This document shows positions 1-6,712 of a stretch of DNA of 13,617 nt, piece by piece (positions within the stretch are counted from its first letter, which is position 1; the number at the start of each line of letters is the position of its first letter). The notes under the pieces are model-generated. The model was not told the DNA's origin. It saw nothing but the letters and a program-made list of their open reading frames with translations, and did not search any database. Source of the stretch: an uncultured Oscillospiraceae bacterium (lineage in GTDB: Bacteria; Bacillota; Clostridia; Oscillospirales; Oscillospiraceae); contig CAKUHJ010000042.1 of NCBI GenBank assembly GCA_934655935.1, forward strand, positions 1-13,617. The letters are read 5' to 3'. The position numbers and the translations under genes are program-made.

Positions 1-88
1 TTACCCGTTATCCTTGCCCTGCGGAGCCCGGACTTTCCTCATGCGCGGCCTTTCGGCGCTGCGCCCGCGACTGTCCGGCCCGGTCACA
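1..88 (-). ncRNA. rnpB: RNase P RNA, 5' part (cut by window edge)
   Basis: This is the catalytic RNA of ribonuclease P, which removes 5' leaders from pre-tRNAs. Read on the - strand, positions 40-23 give GAGGAAAGTCCGGGCTCC, the hallmark conserved block near the 5' end of bacterial RNase P RNA, followed by GCAGGGCAAGG. Upstream, positions 75-67 read GACAGTCGC, which matches the start of known rnpB RNAs such as that of E. coli. The GC-rich arms between them (about 66-41) can form the P3-like hairpin. Only about 88 nt are inside the window; the rest lies to the left. The 5' end is inferred from the promoter just upstream (-10 at 99-94), so it is uncertain by a few bases. Whether the fold is type A or type B cannot be told from this fragment. 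Confidence 0.93.
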
Positions 89-93
89 GCTGT

Positions 94-122
94 ATTCTAC
101 CCGATGCGGCCGGAAAAGTCAA
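94..122 (-). promoter_or_regulatory. Sigma-A promoter of rnpB
   Basis: Read on the - strand there is TTGACT (122-117), a 17-base spacer and TAGAAT (99-94). This is a near-consensus housekeeping promoter directly upstream of the conserved 5' end of the RNase P RNA, as expected for an abundant stable RNA. The transcription start should fall near 87. Confidence 0.85.
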
Positions 123-127
123 ATGCG

Positions 128-156
128 TTGCATTTTACCGGGGGAGCGGATATAAT
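128..156 (+). promoter_or_regulatory. Sigma-A promoter of the murD-ispD-ispF operon
   Basis: TTGCAT (128-133), a 17-base spacer and a perfect TATAAT (151-156) predict a start near 163 and a leader of about 27 nt before murD. The -35 is only moderate. It lies inside a 6+6 palindrome (AAATGC-GTT-GCATTT, 121-135) that also touches the -35 of the divergent rnpB promoter. Confidence 0.75.
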
Positions 157-189
157 AATACAGAACATCGCAGAAAAAGAGGCCTGGGT

Positions 190-1578
190 ATGAAACAGCA
201 GCTTGAACGATATTTTGAAACGCTTCGCGGCCGCCGGATTGCCGTGCTTGGCATCGGCGTGAGCAACCGTCCGCTCATCCGGCTTCTGCTGCGGCAGGGG
301 CTTTCGGTCCTGGCGTGCGACAGAACGCCGCGGGAAAAGCTGGACGCGGAGGTTCTGGAGCTGGAGCGCGCCGGGGCGCAGCTTCACGTCGGCGAGGACT
401 ATCTGGACGATGTGCAGGCGGATATCGTCTTCCGTACGCCCGGTATGCATCCGGACATCCCCGCCCTGCGTCGGCTGCGTGCCGCCGGCGCGGAGATCAC
501 CTCCGAGATGGAAATCTTTTTTTCGCTCTGCCCCTGCCCGATCATCGCTGTGACCGGCTCAGACGGCAAAACCACCACGACCACGCTCATTGCCAGAATT
601 CTGGAGCATGCCGGCAGGCGCGTTTTTCTCGGCGGCAACATCGGCACGCCTCTTCTTCCGCAGATCGATGAGATGCAGCCGGAGGATCTGGCCGTGGTGG
701 AGCTGAGCTCCTTCCAGCTCATGGGTATGGACCGCTCGGCGGATATCGCCGTGGTGACCAATCTTGCGCCGAACCATCTGGACGTGCACAAGGATATGGC
801 GGAGTATGTGGCGGCAAAGAAGAACGTATTCCTGCACCAGAGCGAGGCTGGACGGCTGGTTCTCAACTGGGACAACGAAATCACGCGCGGCTTTGCCGCG
901 GAGGCGAAGGGGCGCGTCAGCTTCTTTTCCCGGCAGGCGCGGAAGACGCCCGGCGTCTGGCTGGAGGGCGGCGTCATTTACCGCAACGGCGAGCGTCTGA
1001 TGGACGCGGCAGAAATCCGGATTCCGGGCCTTCACAACGTGGAAAACTATATGGCCGCGTGCTGCGCGGTGGAGGGCCTTGCCTCCGACGAGGATATCCG
1101 GGCCGTTGCGCGCAGCTTCGGCGGCGTGGAGCACCGGATTGAGTTTGTCCGCGAGCTTCAGGGGGTGCGCTATTATAATGATTCCATTGCCTCCAGCCCG
1201 TCGAGAACCATCGCGGGCCTGCACGCGTTCGACCAGAAGCTCATTCTGATTGCCGGCGGCTATGACAAGCACATTCCGTTCGATGTGCTGGGGCCTGAAA
1301 TCTGCGCGCATGTCAGAACGCTGGTGCTCTGCGGCGCAACGGCGGATAAAATCCGCGCCGCGGTGCTCGCCGCGCCGGCTTACCGGCCGGGCGCGCCCGA
1401 AATTCTGCAGGCGCAGACGCTTTCGCAGGCGGTTTTGCTGGCGCGCGGCGCGGCAGGGCCCGGCGACGTCGTTACGCTCAGTCCGGCCTGCGCGGCCTTT
1501 GACCAGTTCAAAAACTTCATGGTGCGCGGCGAAACCTATAAAAAGCTTGTAAACGATCTGCAGGAGGAAGCCATATGA
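190..1578 (+). CDS. murD: UDP-N-acetylmuramoyl-L-alanine--D-glutamate ligase MurD
   Basis: This cytoplasmic Mur ligase adds D-glutamate to UDP-MurNAc-L-Ala, using ATP, in peptidoglycan precursor synthesis. The 462 residues match the usual length (about 440-460). Visible in order: an N-terminal Rossmann-like domain (GIGVSN near 21-26), the ATP-binding loop GSDGKTTT (123-130), NHLD (195-198) typical of Mur ligases, AAK (208-210) at about the place of the carbamylated lysine, then the C-terminal domain with NDSIASSPSRT (330-340), GGYDK (356-360) and SPACAAFDQF (431-440). The E. coli-type motif NDSKATN is replaced by NDSIASSPSRT; as far as I recall such a variant is found in clostridial MurD, so I do not read it as inactivating. 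ATG 190 is preceded by AGAGG (178-182) and a good promoter. The stop overlaps the next start as ATGA, so murD is first gene of a translationally coupled operon with ispD and ispF. Confidence 0.96.
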   Translation: MKQQLERYFETLRGRRIAVLGIGVSNRPLIRLLLRQGLSVLACDRTPREKLDAEVLELERAGAQLHVGEDYLDDVQADIVFRTPGMHPDIPALRRLRAAGAEITSEMEIFFSLCPCPIIAVTGSDGKTTTTTLIARILEHAGRRVFLGGNIGTPLLPQIDEMQPEDLAVVELSSFQLMGMDRSADIAVVTNLAPNHLDVHKDMAEYVAAKKNVFLHQSEAGRLVLNWDNEITRGFAAEAKGRVSFFSRQARKTPGVWLEGGVIYRNGERLMDAAEIRIPGLHNVENYMAACCAVEGLASDEDIRAVARSFGGVEHRIEFVRELQGVRYYNDSIASSPSRTIAGLHAFDQKLILIAGGYDKHIPFDVLGPEICAHVRTLVLCGATADKIRAAVLAAPAYRPGAPEILQAQTLSQAVLLARGAAGPGDVVTLSPACAAFDQFKNFMVRGETYKKLVNDLQEEAI

Positions 1579-2348
1579 AGCTCGGAACCGTGATCCAGAA
1601 GGCGCAGCAGACCCGGCAGAGGCTGCTGCATCCGTACTGTGCGGCCATTCTGGTCGCGGCGGGCACGGCCCGGCGGATGGGCGGAAGGGACAAGATTCTG
1701 CTCCCGCTGGACGGCAGAAGCGCGCTTTCGCGCTGCCTGCAGACGTTCAACCGCAACGCGGTCGTCGATGAGATCGTGGTTGTGACAAGGCCGGAGCTTC
1801 TCGAGCCGGTCAGCCGGCTCTGCGCGCACTATCCGAAGGCGCGCATGGTGGTTCCGGGCGGCGCGTCGCGCACGGACTCCGTGCTGCTGGGGCTGGAGGC
1901 CGTCTCGCAGCAGGCACAGCTTGTGGCGGTGCACGACGGCGCAAGGCCGCTTGTCCCGGACGAGGTCATTACAAAGGCCGTGCGCAAGGCCGCGAAATTC
2001 GGCGCCGCCGCGCCGGCTATCCCGGTCAAGGACACCATCAAGGTTTCAAAGGAGGATGGAATCGTCGATCAGACGCCGCCGCGCCGGACGCTGTTTGCCG
2101 TGCAGACGCCGCAGGTGTTCGACGCCGAGCTTCTGCGCGCGGCGCTTCAGAACGCGAAGGAAACCGGCGTCGAGGCGACGGACGACTGCAGCGCGGTGGA
2201 GGCGCTCGGGATGAAGGTCCACCTGACCGACGGCTCGGAGGAAAACATCAAGCTGACGACGCCGCTGGATATCGACCTGGCGGAGGCCATTCTTGCAAGG
2301 AGGAAGAAGAAAATCTATGTGGAAGCTTCGGATTGGGCACGGCTATGA
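1575..2348 (+). CDS. ispD: 2-C-methyl-D-erythritol 4-phosphate cytidylyltransferase IspD
   Basis: IspD transfers CMP from CTP to methylerythritol 4-phosphate, the third step of the MEP isoprenoid pathway. The 257-residue product shows the nucleotide-binding start [15 protein letters not shown] (23-37) with K40, then VHDGARPLV (119-127), ATDDCSAVE (201-209) and [15 protein letters not shown] (226-240). It is longer than the usual 225-235 residues at both ends: about 21 residues precede the conserved AAILVAAG, and 17 basic or irregular residues follow the normal end, the latter because the reading frame runs 32 bases into ispF. The start is well fixed: AGGAGGA at 1562-1568 and an ATGA overlap with the murD stop. 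A MobA-like nucleotidyltransferase is less likely given ispF immediately downstream. Confidence 0.95.
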   Translation: MKLGTVIQKAQQTRQRLLHPYCAAILVAAGTARRMGGRDKILLPLDGRSALSRCLQTFNRNAVVDEIVVVTRPELLEPVSRLCAHYPKARMVVPGGASRTDSVLLGLEAVSQQAQLVAVHDGARPLVPDEVITKAVRKAAKFGAAAPAIPVKDTIKVSKEDGIVDQTPPRRTLFAVQTPQVFDAELLRAALQNAKETGVEATDDCSAVEALGMKVHLTDGSEENIKLTTPLDIDLAEAILARRKKKIYVEASDWARL

Positions 2349-2814
2349 CGTGCACCGGCTGTGCGCGGGCAGGCCTCTGGTGCTGGGCGGGGTGGAGATT
2401 CCCTATGAACGGGGGCTGGACGGGCACTCGGACGCGGACGTGCTGCTGCACGCCGTCATGGACGCGATGCTGGGCGCGGCTGCGCTCGGCGATATCGGCG
2501 CGCACTTTCCGGATACGGACGCGCGCTACCGCGGCATTTCGAGCCTGCTGCTTCTGGAGAAGACCGCCTCGCTGCTTGCAGCGCATGGCTGGCGCGTTTC
2601 CAACCTGGATGCGACGCTGATTGCGCAGAGGCCGAAGCTTGCGCCCTACATTCCTGCCATGCGCGCGGCCATCGCGCAGGCCCTGCAGATGGAAACGGAC
2701 GATGTGTCCGTCAAGGCGACGACGGAGGAGCGCCTCGGCTTCACCGGCCGGGAGGAGGGCATTGCCGCGCACGCGGTCTGCCTGATTGAGAAAATTCCAC
2801 AGTCCGCGCCGTAA
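2317..2814 (+). CDS. ispF: 2-C-methyl-D-erythritol 2,4-cyclodiphosphate synthase IspF
   Basis: IspF cyclises CDP-methylerythritol 2-phosphate to the 2,4-cyclodiphosphate with loss of CMP, the fifth step of the MEP pathway. The 165 residues fit the family (about 155-165). [11 protein letters not shown] near the N-terminus carries the metal ligands D11 and H13; [10 protein letters not shown] (36-45) supplies H45. [12 protein letters not shown] (57-68) and [21 protein letters not shown] (133-153) complete the family pattern, nearly identical in spacing to E. coli IspF. I chose ATG 2317, preceded by AAGGAGG at 2297-2303 (spacing a little long), over an in-frame TTG at 2293, because the family motif starts just after the ATG. 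It overlaps ispD by 32 bases. No clear terminator follows, so some read-through into the glyA leader is possible. Confidence 0.96.
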   Translation: MWKLRIGHGYDVHRLCAGRPLVLGGVEIPYERGLDGHSDADVLLHAVMDAMLGAAALGDIGAHFPDTDARYRGISSLLLLEKTASLLAAHGWRVSNLDATLIAQRPKLAPYIPAMRAAIAQALQMETDDVSVKATTEERLGFTGREEGIAAHAVCLIEKIPQSAP

Positions 2815-2844
2815 ATAAAAGCGAAAAACCGGCAATCTGCATGA

Positions 2845-2872
2845 TTGACTTTTCCCGGTACGGTGCTATAAT
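2845..2872 (+). promoter_or_regulatory. Sigma-A promoter of the glyA leader
   Basis: TTGACT (2845-2850), a 16-base spacer and TATAAT (2867-2872) give a strong housekeeping promoter in the ispF-glyA gap. Transcription should start near 2879, about 40 nt before the first hairpin of the glycine riboswitch and about 240 nt before the glyA start. Confidence 0.83.
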
Positions 2873-2920
2873 TTACCCAAACAAAGCGAAAGCGACAATT
2901 TCATACAGCTTTCCTTGGAT

Positions 2921-3036
2921 CGGCTTCAGAACGCGCATGCGGACTGGAGCCGGGAGGAATCTCTGGAGAACTCATTCAATTGGGTGCCGAAGGTGCAAGG
3001 CGAACGCCGAATCTCTCAGGCAAACGGACAGAGTAA
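2921..3036 (+). promoter_or_regulatory. Glycine riboswitch (single aptamer with upstream accessory hairpin)
   Basis: The aptamer core spans about 2961-3034. It has CTCTGGAGA (2961-2969), GGGTGCCGAAGGTGCAA (2982-2998), a short GGCG/CGCC hairpin (2999-3008) and ATCTCTCAGGCAAACGGACAGAG (3011-3033), which together are the signature of glycine aptamers. CTCT 2961-2964 can pair with AGAG 3030-3033 as P1, and GAGA 2966-2969 with TCTC 3012-3015. Only one aptamer is present. A 9-bp hairpin with one G-U pair (2921-2929 with 2944-2952) lies directly 5' of it and resembles the 'ghost' partner helix described for single-aptamer glycine riboswitches. The leader (2815-3119) holds no gene. An intrinsic terminator follows at 3066-3096, so control is probably by transcription attenuation of glyA. 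I could not identify an antiterminator by eye, so whether glycine turns expression on or off is open. Confidence 0.93.
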
Positions 3037-3065
3037 ACTGCGGTTTCTTGACGCGGAATACGAAT

Positions 3066-3096
3066 GGGCAATCCGAAAACGGATGGCCCGTTTTTT
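3066..3096 (+). terminator. Intrinsic terminator in the glyA leader (riboswitch expression platform)
   Basis: Arms 3066-3075 and 3080-3089 form a 10-bp stem with one A-G mismatch around an AAAA loop, followed by G and six T (3091-3096). It sits about 30 nt after the aptamer and before the glyA ribosome site, as expected for a riboswitch that controls early termination. Confidence 0.85.
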
Positions 3097-3119
3097 ATTG
3101 GGCCGGAAAGGAATCGAGC

Positions 3120-4376
3120 ATGGAAAACATTCTGCAGGCCAATATGGCGTATCTGAAGACACAGGATTCTGAGATTGCGGCGCTGGTGGAGAGCGAATAC
3201 CGCCGCCAGAAGCAGAACATTGAGCTGATTGCCTCGGAGAACATTGCCTCTCCCGCCGTCATCGCGGCGATGGGCAGCATTCTGACCAACAAATACGCGG
3301 AGGGCCTTCCCGGCAAGCGCTATTACGGCGGCTGCGAATACGTCGATGAGATCGAGCGCATCGCCATTGACCGGGCCAAAACGCTCTTCGGCGCGGGGTA
3401 TGCCAACGTGCAGCCGCATTCCGGCGCGCAGGCAAACCTTGCGGTCTACGCGGCGCTTCTGCAGCCGGGCGACGGCATTGTCGGCATGGACCTTGCAAAC
3501 GGCGGGCATCTGAGCCATGGCTCGGCCGTAAATCTCTCCGGAAAGTACTACCGTGCGGCGGGCTACGGCGTCAATCCCGGGACGGGGCGCATCGACCTCA
3601 ACGAGGTGGAGGACGTGGTCCGGAAGAACCGCCCGAAGCTGGTGGTCGCCGGCGCGTCCGCCTATCCAAGAGCCATCGATTTTCAGGCCTTCGCCGAAAT
3701 TGCCCACCGCAACGGCGCGCTTCTGATGGTGGATATGGCGCATATTGCAGGCCTCGTCGCCGGCGGGGAGCATATGAGCCCTCTGCCCTATGCCGACGTT
3801 GTGACCACCACGACGCACAAGACGCTCCGCGGCCCGCGTGGCGGCATGATTCTCGCGCGAGACGAGGCGTTTGCAAAGAAGCTCAACAGCGGCGTCTTCC
3901 CCGGCACGCAGGGCGGCCCCCTGATGCACGTTATCGCGGCGAAGGCCGTGTGCCTGCGCGAGGCCATGCAGCCCGAATTCCGGGACTATGCCCGCAGAAT
4001 CGTGAGAAACGCCAAGGCGCTGGCAGAGGGACTGACGGATTGCGGCTTTGACCTGGTCTCAGGCGGCACGGACAACCATCTCGTGCTGGTCGACCTGCGC
4101 AGCCGCGGCGTGACCGGCCGGGAGCTTCAGGACAAGCTGGACAGCGTCCACATCACCATCAACAAAAACGCCATCCCGAACGACCCGCAGAAGCCCGGCG
4201 TCACCAGCGGCGTGCGCATCGGAACGCCCGCGGCGACGACGCGCGGCTTCCGGGAGGAGGATATGCGCCTCGTGGCCAGCTGCATCGACCGCATTGCGCG
4301 CGATTATGAAGCCAACCGGGAGAGCGTCCTGCGGGACGTCGCGGCCCTTACGGCCAAGTACCCAATTTATGAATAA
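3120..4376 (+). CDS. glyA: Serine hydroxymethyltransferase GlyA
   Basis: GlyA is the cytoplasmic PLP enzyme that interconverts serine plus tetrahydrofolate with glycine plus 5,10-methylene-THF, the main source of one-carbon units. The 418 residues match the family (about 410-430). Key points: [10 protein letters not shown] (35-44), the [13 protein letters not shown] region (64-76), VDMAHIAG (204-211) whose aspartate contacts the cofactor ring, [14 protein letters not shown] (229-242) with K234 as the Schiff-base lysine, and SGVRIGTPA (363-371) whose arginine binds the substrate carboxylate. Start ATG 3120 is preceded by AAAGGA (3107-3112). The frame stays open upstream to 2841, but that part is the riboswitch leader and must not be annotated as protein. 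It is monocistronic: promoter, riboswitch and leader terminator in front, strong terminator behind. Confidence 0.97.
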   Translation: MENILQANMAYLKTQDSEIAALVESEYRRQKQNIELIASENIASPAVIAAMGSILTNKYAEGLPGKRYYGGCEYVDEIERIAIDRAKTLFGAGYANVQPHSGAQANLAVYAALLQPGDGIVGMDLANGGHLSHGSAVNLSGKYYRAAGYGVNPGTGRIDLNEVEDVVRKNRPKLVVAGASAYPRAIDFQAFAEIAHRNGALLMVDMAHIAGLVAGGEHMSPLPYADVVTTTTHKTLRGPRGGMILARDEAFAKKLNSGVFPGTQGGPLMHVIAAKAVCLREAMQPEFRDYARRIVRNAKALAEGLTDCGFDLVSGGTDNHLVLVDLRSRGVTGRELQDKLDSVHITINKNAIPNDPQKPGVTSGVRIGTPAATTRGFREEDMRLVASCIDRIARDYEANRESVLRDVAALTAKYPIYE

Positions 4377-4411
4377 GCGCTGGAAATGAGCGGCGGAATG
4401 TGCTATGCTTA

Positions 4412-4444
4412 CGGGGAGGCGGAAACGCCTCCCCGTTATTATTT
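4412..4444 (+). terminator. Rho-independent terminator of glyA
   Basis: A perfect 10-bp GC-rich stem (CGGGGAGGCG 4412-4421 with CGCCTCCCCG 4426-4435), GAAA tetraloop, and a TTATTATTT tail. It lies 35 bases after the glyA stop and separates glyA from the following genes. Confidence 0.92.
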
Positions 4445-4566
4445 GCGACGCAAAAATAAGAATGTGCCATTTCCTCGCCCCTGCGGGGCAACCGGAAATG
4501 CTGCACAAAAGCTTCATGCACCGGCATTTGCGCATTTTCGCGGTGCAGTGTACGCATGCATGAGGC
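4442..4566. other. Heavily folded non-coding stretch between glyA and the pseudouridine synthase gene
   Basis: No convincing gene is seen here. The DNA is rich in inverted repeats: a 13-base palindrome TTTGCG-A-CGCAAA (4442-4454); a long hairpin at 4464-4506 (GTGC and CATTTCC pairing with GGAAATG and GCAC with a 2-base bulge, capped by GCCCC-TGC-GGGGC); and two mutually exclusive helices, TGCACCG 4517-4523 with CGGTGCA 4541-4547, and a 10-bp helix 4511-4520 with 4557-4566 (one G-U) that ends four bases before the next start codon. There is no T-tract on the + strand after these helices. It could be a structured 5' leader of the next gene, a small RNA, or a degenerate repeat element. I cannot assign it to a known RNA family. 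Confidence 0.5.
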
Positions 4567-4569
4567 TTT

Positions 4570-5265
4570 ATGCAGAAAGGATGTGCCGCAGCCTTGGAGC
4601 AGCTTCCCCAGATTCTGTATCAGGACCGGCGGATTGTCGTATGCGTCAAGCCCGCAGGCGTTTTATCCACGGACGAGCCGGGCGGCATGCCGGAGCTGCT
4701 GCGCTGCGCGCTGGGAGAGGAGAACGGCTGCGTGCGTGTGGTGCACCGGCTGGACCGGCCCGTGGGCGGCGTGATGGTTTATGCGCGCTCGCGCGCGGCG
4801 GACGCGATTTTGTCGCAGCAGGCGGCCTCTGGTCAGCTGCAGAAGACCTATCTGGCCGTTGTGCACGGCGCGCCGCCGCAGCAGGCGGAGCTTCAGGACT
4901 ATCTGGTGCGGGACCGGCTGCAGCGCCGTACGAGGGTGGCACAGACGCCGGAAAAGGACGCGCAGCTTGCCCGGCTTCACTTCCGGCGCGTTGCGGTCTG
5001 CGGAGAGCTGAGTCTGCTGCGCATCCGGCTTCTGACCGGCCGCACGCACCAGATCCGCACGCAGCTGTCGCACCGCGCGTGGCCGATCTACGGCGACGGA
5101 AAATACGGCGCGCCCGAGCAGACGCAGGCCCTTGCGCTTTTTTCCTGTGCGCTGGAGCTTTCCCATCCGCAAAGCGGCGAGCGCCTGCGCTTTGCATGCA
5201 ATCCGCCCGCAATTTTCCCCTGGAGCCTGTTTGACGCTTGCGCTTTTCAAGAAAACAGCTTATAA
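4570..5265 (+). CDS. RluA-family RNA pseudouridine synthase
   Basis: It should isomerise specific uridines in rRNA or tRNA to pseudouridine. The 231-residue protein is a bare catalytic domain without an N-terminal S4 domain, similar in size to RluA. It shows ILYQDRRIVVCVKPAGVLS (15-33, motif I), VVHRLDRPVGGVMVYAR (57-73, motif II with catalytic D62), KTYLAVVHG (92-100) and LLTGRTHQIRTQLSH (154-168, motif III). The target site cannot be read from sequence. The start is unsure: ATG 4570 has only a weak TGAGG (4561-4565) in front, while a TTG at 4594 is preceded by AAAGGA (4577-4582) and would begin at MEQLPQIL, close to motif I. No sigma-A promoter is obvious in the gap; the folded stretch upstream could be its leader. 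The promoter of the next gene overlaps its last codons. Confidence 0.92.
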   Translation: MQKGCAAALEQLPQILYQDRRIVVCVKPAGVLSTDEPGGMPELLRCALGEENGCVRVVHRLDRPVGGVMVYARSRAADAILSQQAASGQLQKTYLAVVHGAPPQQAELQDYLVRDRLQRRTRVAQTPEKDAQLARLHFRRVAVCGELSLLRIRLLTGRTHQIRTQLSHRAWPIYGDGKYGAPEQTQALALFSCALELSHPQSGERLRFACNPPAIFPWSLFDACAFQENSL

Positions 5266-5266
5266 T
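5238..5266 (+). promoter_or_regulatory. Promoter of the MATE gene, inside the end of the preceding gene
   Basis: TTGCGC (5238-5243), a 17-base spacer and a perfect TATAAT (5261-5266). The -10 overlaps the stop codon of the pseudouridine synthase. The predicted start near 5273 gives a leader of about 24 nt before ATG 5297. The -35 is a 4/6 match. Confidence 0.65.
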
Positions 5267-5296
5267 GGCAGGACTCTGAATATGAGGTGTGCGATC

Positions 5297-6697
5297 ATGG
5301 CAAAATCCGGCCCCAATACGCTGAATATGACCTCAGGCGCGCTGCTGCCGCAGATTCTGATGTTTTCCCTGCCGCTGGCGGCGACGGGCATGCTGCAGCT
5401 GCTGTTCAATGCGGCGGACGTGATTGTCGTAGGAAAGTTTGCCGGCAGCGTCAGTCTGGCCGCTGTCGGCGCGACAAGCTCTCTGATCAACCTTTTGATC
5501 GGTACGTTTCTCGGAATTTCCGTCGGCGTCAACATTGTCGTCGCGCGGTATCTGGGCTGCCGGGACGAGGCGGGCGTGGCGCGGTCGGTGCATACGGCCG
5601 TCGCCCTGAGCCTGTGTCTGGGCGTTCTGGTGCTGGGGCTCGGGCTGTGGCTGTCCACGCCGATGCTGCGCGCGATGGATACCCCGCCGGAGGTTCTGGA
5701 GCTGTCCAGCCTGTATCTGCGGATTTACTTTCTCGGCGTGCCGGGCGCTTTGATGTACAACTTTGCCGCGGCGGTGCTGCGGGCCTACGGCGATACGAAA
5801 CGGCCCCTGATTTACCTGGCGGTGTCCGGCGCGGCGAATGTGGCGCTCAATCTGTTTTTCGTGATTGTCTTCCATCTCGGCGTCGCGGGCGTGGCCATTG
5901 CGACGGTGATCTCCCAGTATATTTCCCTGGTGCTGATCCTGATCTGCCTGATGCGCTTTGAGGGAAGCGCCCGGCTGGAGCCGAAGAAGATCCGCCTGCA
6001 CCCGCAGGAGGCGCTGCGCATGATCCAGATCGGCCTTCCGGCAGGCCTGCAGACGGCGATTTTCAACATCTCCAACGTCATGGTGCAAAGCTCGGTCAAT
6101 TCCTTCGGCGCGGACGTTATTGCGGCCAACACCGCGGCGGCCAACATCGCAGCCTTCCCCTATACGGCGATGAACGCGGTGTTCCACGCGGCCATCACCT
6201 TTACCAGCCAGAACCTCGGCGCGCGGAAGTATGATAGAATCTGGAAAATCTTCTGGTCCTGCAACCTTGCCGTCCAGATTATCGGCCTGCCTTTGTGCGC
6301 GCTGTGCACGGTGTTCTCCCGGCAGCTGCTCGGCGTCTATGTTTCCGGCAGCGACCCAGCGTTTGAAGCCGTGATTGCCAACGGCCTGATCCGCGCATAT
6401 TATGTAACGGCGCCGTACTTTCTCTGCGGCACGATGGAGGTCTGCTGCGGCATGGTACGCGGCCTGGGGCGCTCCTGGCTGCCGATGATTGTATCGACCT
6501 TCGGCGCGTGCGTGCTGCGCATCATCTGGATTTATACGCTCTTTGCCTGGGACCACACGCTGCCCATGCTCTATATTTCCTATCCCATTAGCTGGCTTCT
6601 GACGGCGGCGGCGCATGTGGTCTGCTTTGCGGTAATCTGGAAAAAGCTCCGGCCGCAGCTGGAGGCGGCGGCCCCGCAGGACGCGGTGGAAGGATAA
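5297..6697 (+). CDS. MATE-family multidrug/metabolite efflux protein
   Basis: This is a polytopic membrane protein of 466 residues, the usual MATE length, expected to export cationic or other compounds in exchange for Na+ or H+. Two related halves of about six membrane segments can be followed: the first begins with SGALLPQILMFSLPLAATG and continues through FNAADVIVVGKFAG, the MATE-typical loop that ends helix 1-2; the second begins around EALRMIQIGLPAGLQTAIFN. A short charged tail follows the last segment. I chose ATG 5297, preceded by GAGGTG (5284-5289), over the in-frame ATG 5282, which lacks a ribosome site. It has its own likely promoter and is followed after 15 bases by a kinase gene with a strong ribosome site, so the two are probably co-transcribed. 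The substrate is not predictable. A NorM- or DinF-like subgroup cannot be decided by eye. Confidence 0.93.
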   Translation: MAKSGPNTLNMTSGALLPQILMFSLPLAATGMLQLLFNAADVIVVGKFAGSVSLAAVGATSSLINLLIGTFLGISVGVNIVVARYLGCRDEAGVARSVHTAVALSLCLGVLVLGLGLWLSTPMLRAMDTPPEVLELSSLYLRIYFLGVPGALMYNFAAAVLRAYGDTKRPLIYLAVSGAANVALNLFFVIVFHLGVAGVAIATVISQYISLVLILICLMRFEGSARLEPKKIRLHPQEALRMIQIGLPAGLQTAIFNISNVMVQSSVNSFGADVIAANTAAANIAAFPYTAMNAVFHAAITFTSQNLGARKYDRIWKIFWSCNLAVQIIGLPLCALCTVFSRQLLGVYVSGSDPAFEAVIANGLIRAYYVTAPYFLCGTMEVCCGMVRGLGRSWLPMIVSTFGACVLRIIWIYTLFAWDHTLPMLYISYPISWLLTAAAHVVCFAVIWKKLRPQLEAAAPQDAVEG

Positions 6698-6712
6698 AAG
6701 GAGGAAACGCTG

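Noticed and set aside
3085..3104. GGCCC/GGGCC helix across the T-tract of the riboswitch terminator as an antiterminator
   Set aside because: Only 5 bp with a 10-base loop, and its 3' arm is transcribed after the T-tract where termination would already occur. Probably coincidental.
4386..5234. 282-residue + strand frame running through the glyA terminator and the pseudouridine synthase gene
   Set aside because: It begins before the glyA terminator hairpin and overlaps the RluA-family gene in another frame; the composition is Arg/Ala/Gly-rich without any motif.
5231..5266. TTGACG (5231-5236) as -35 for the MATE promoter
   Set aside because: The distance to TATAAT is 24 bases, too long; TTGCGC at 5238 with a 17-base spacer fits better.
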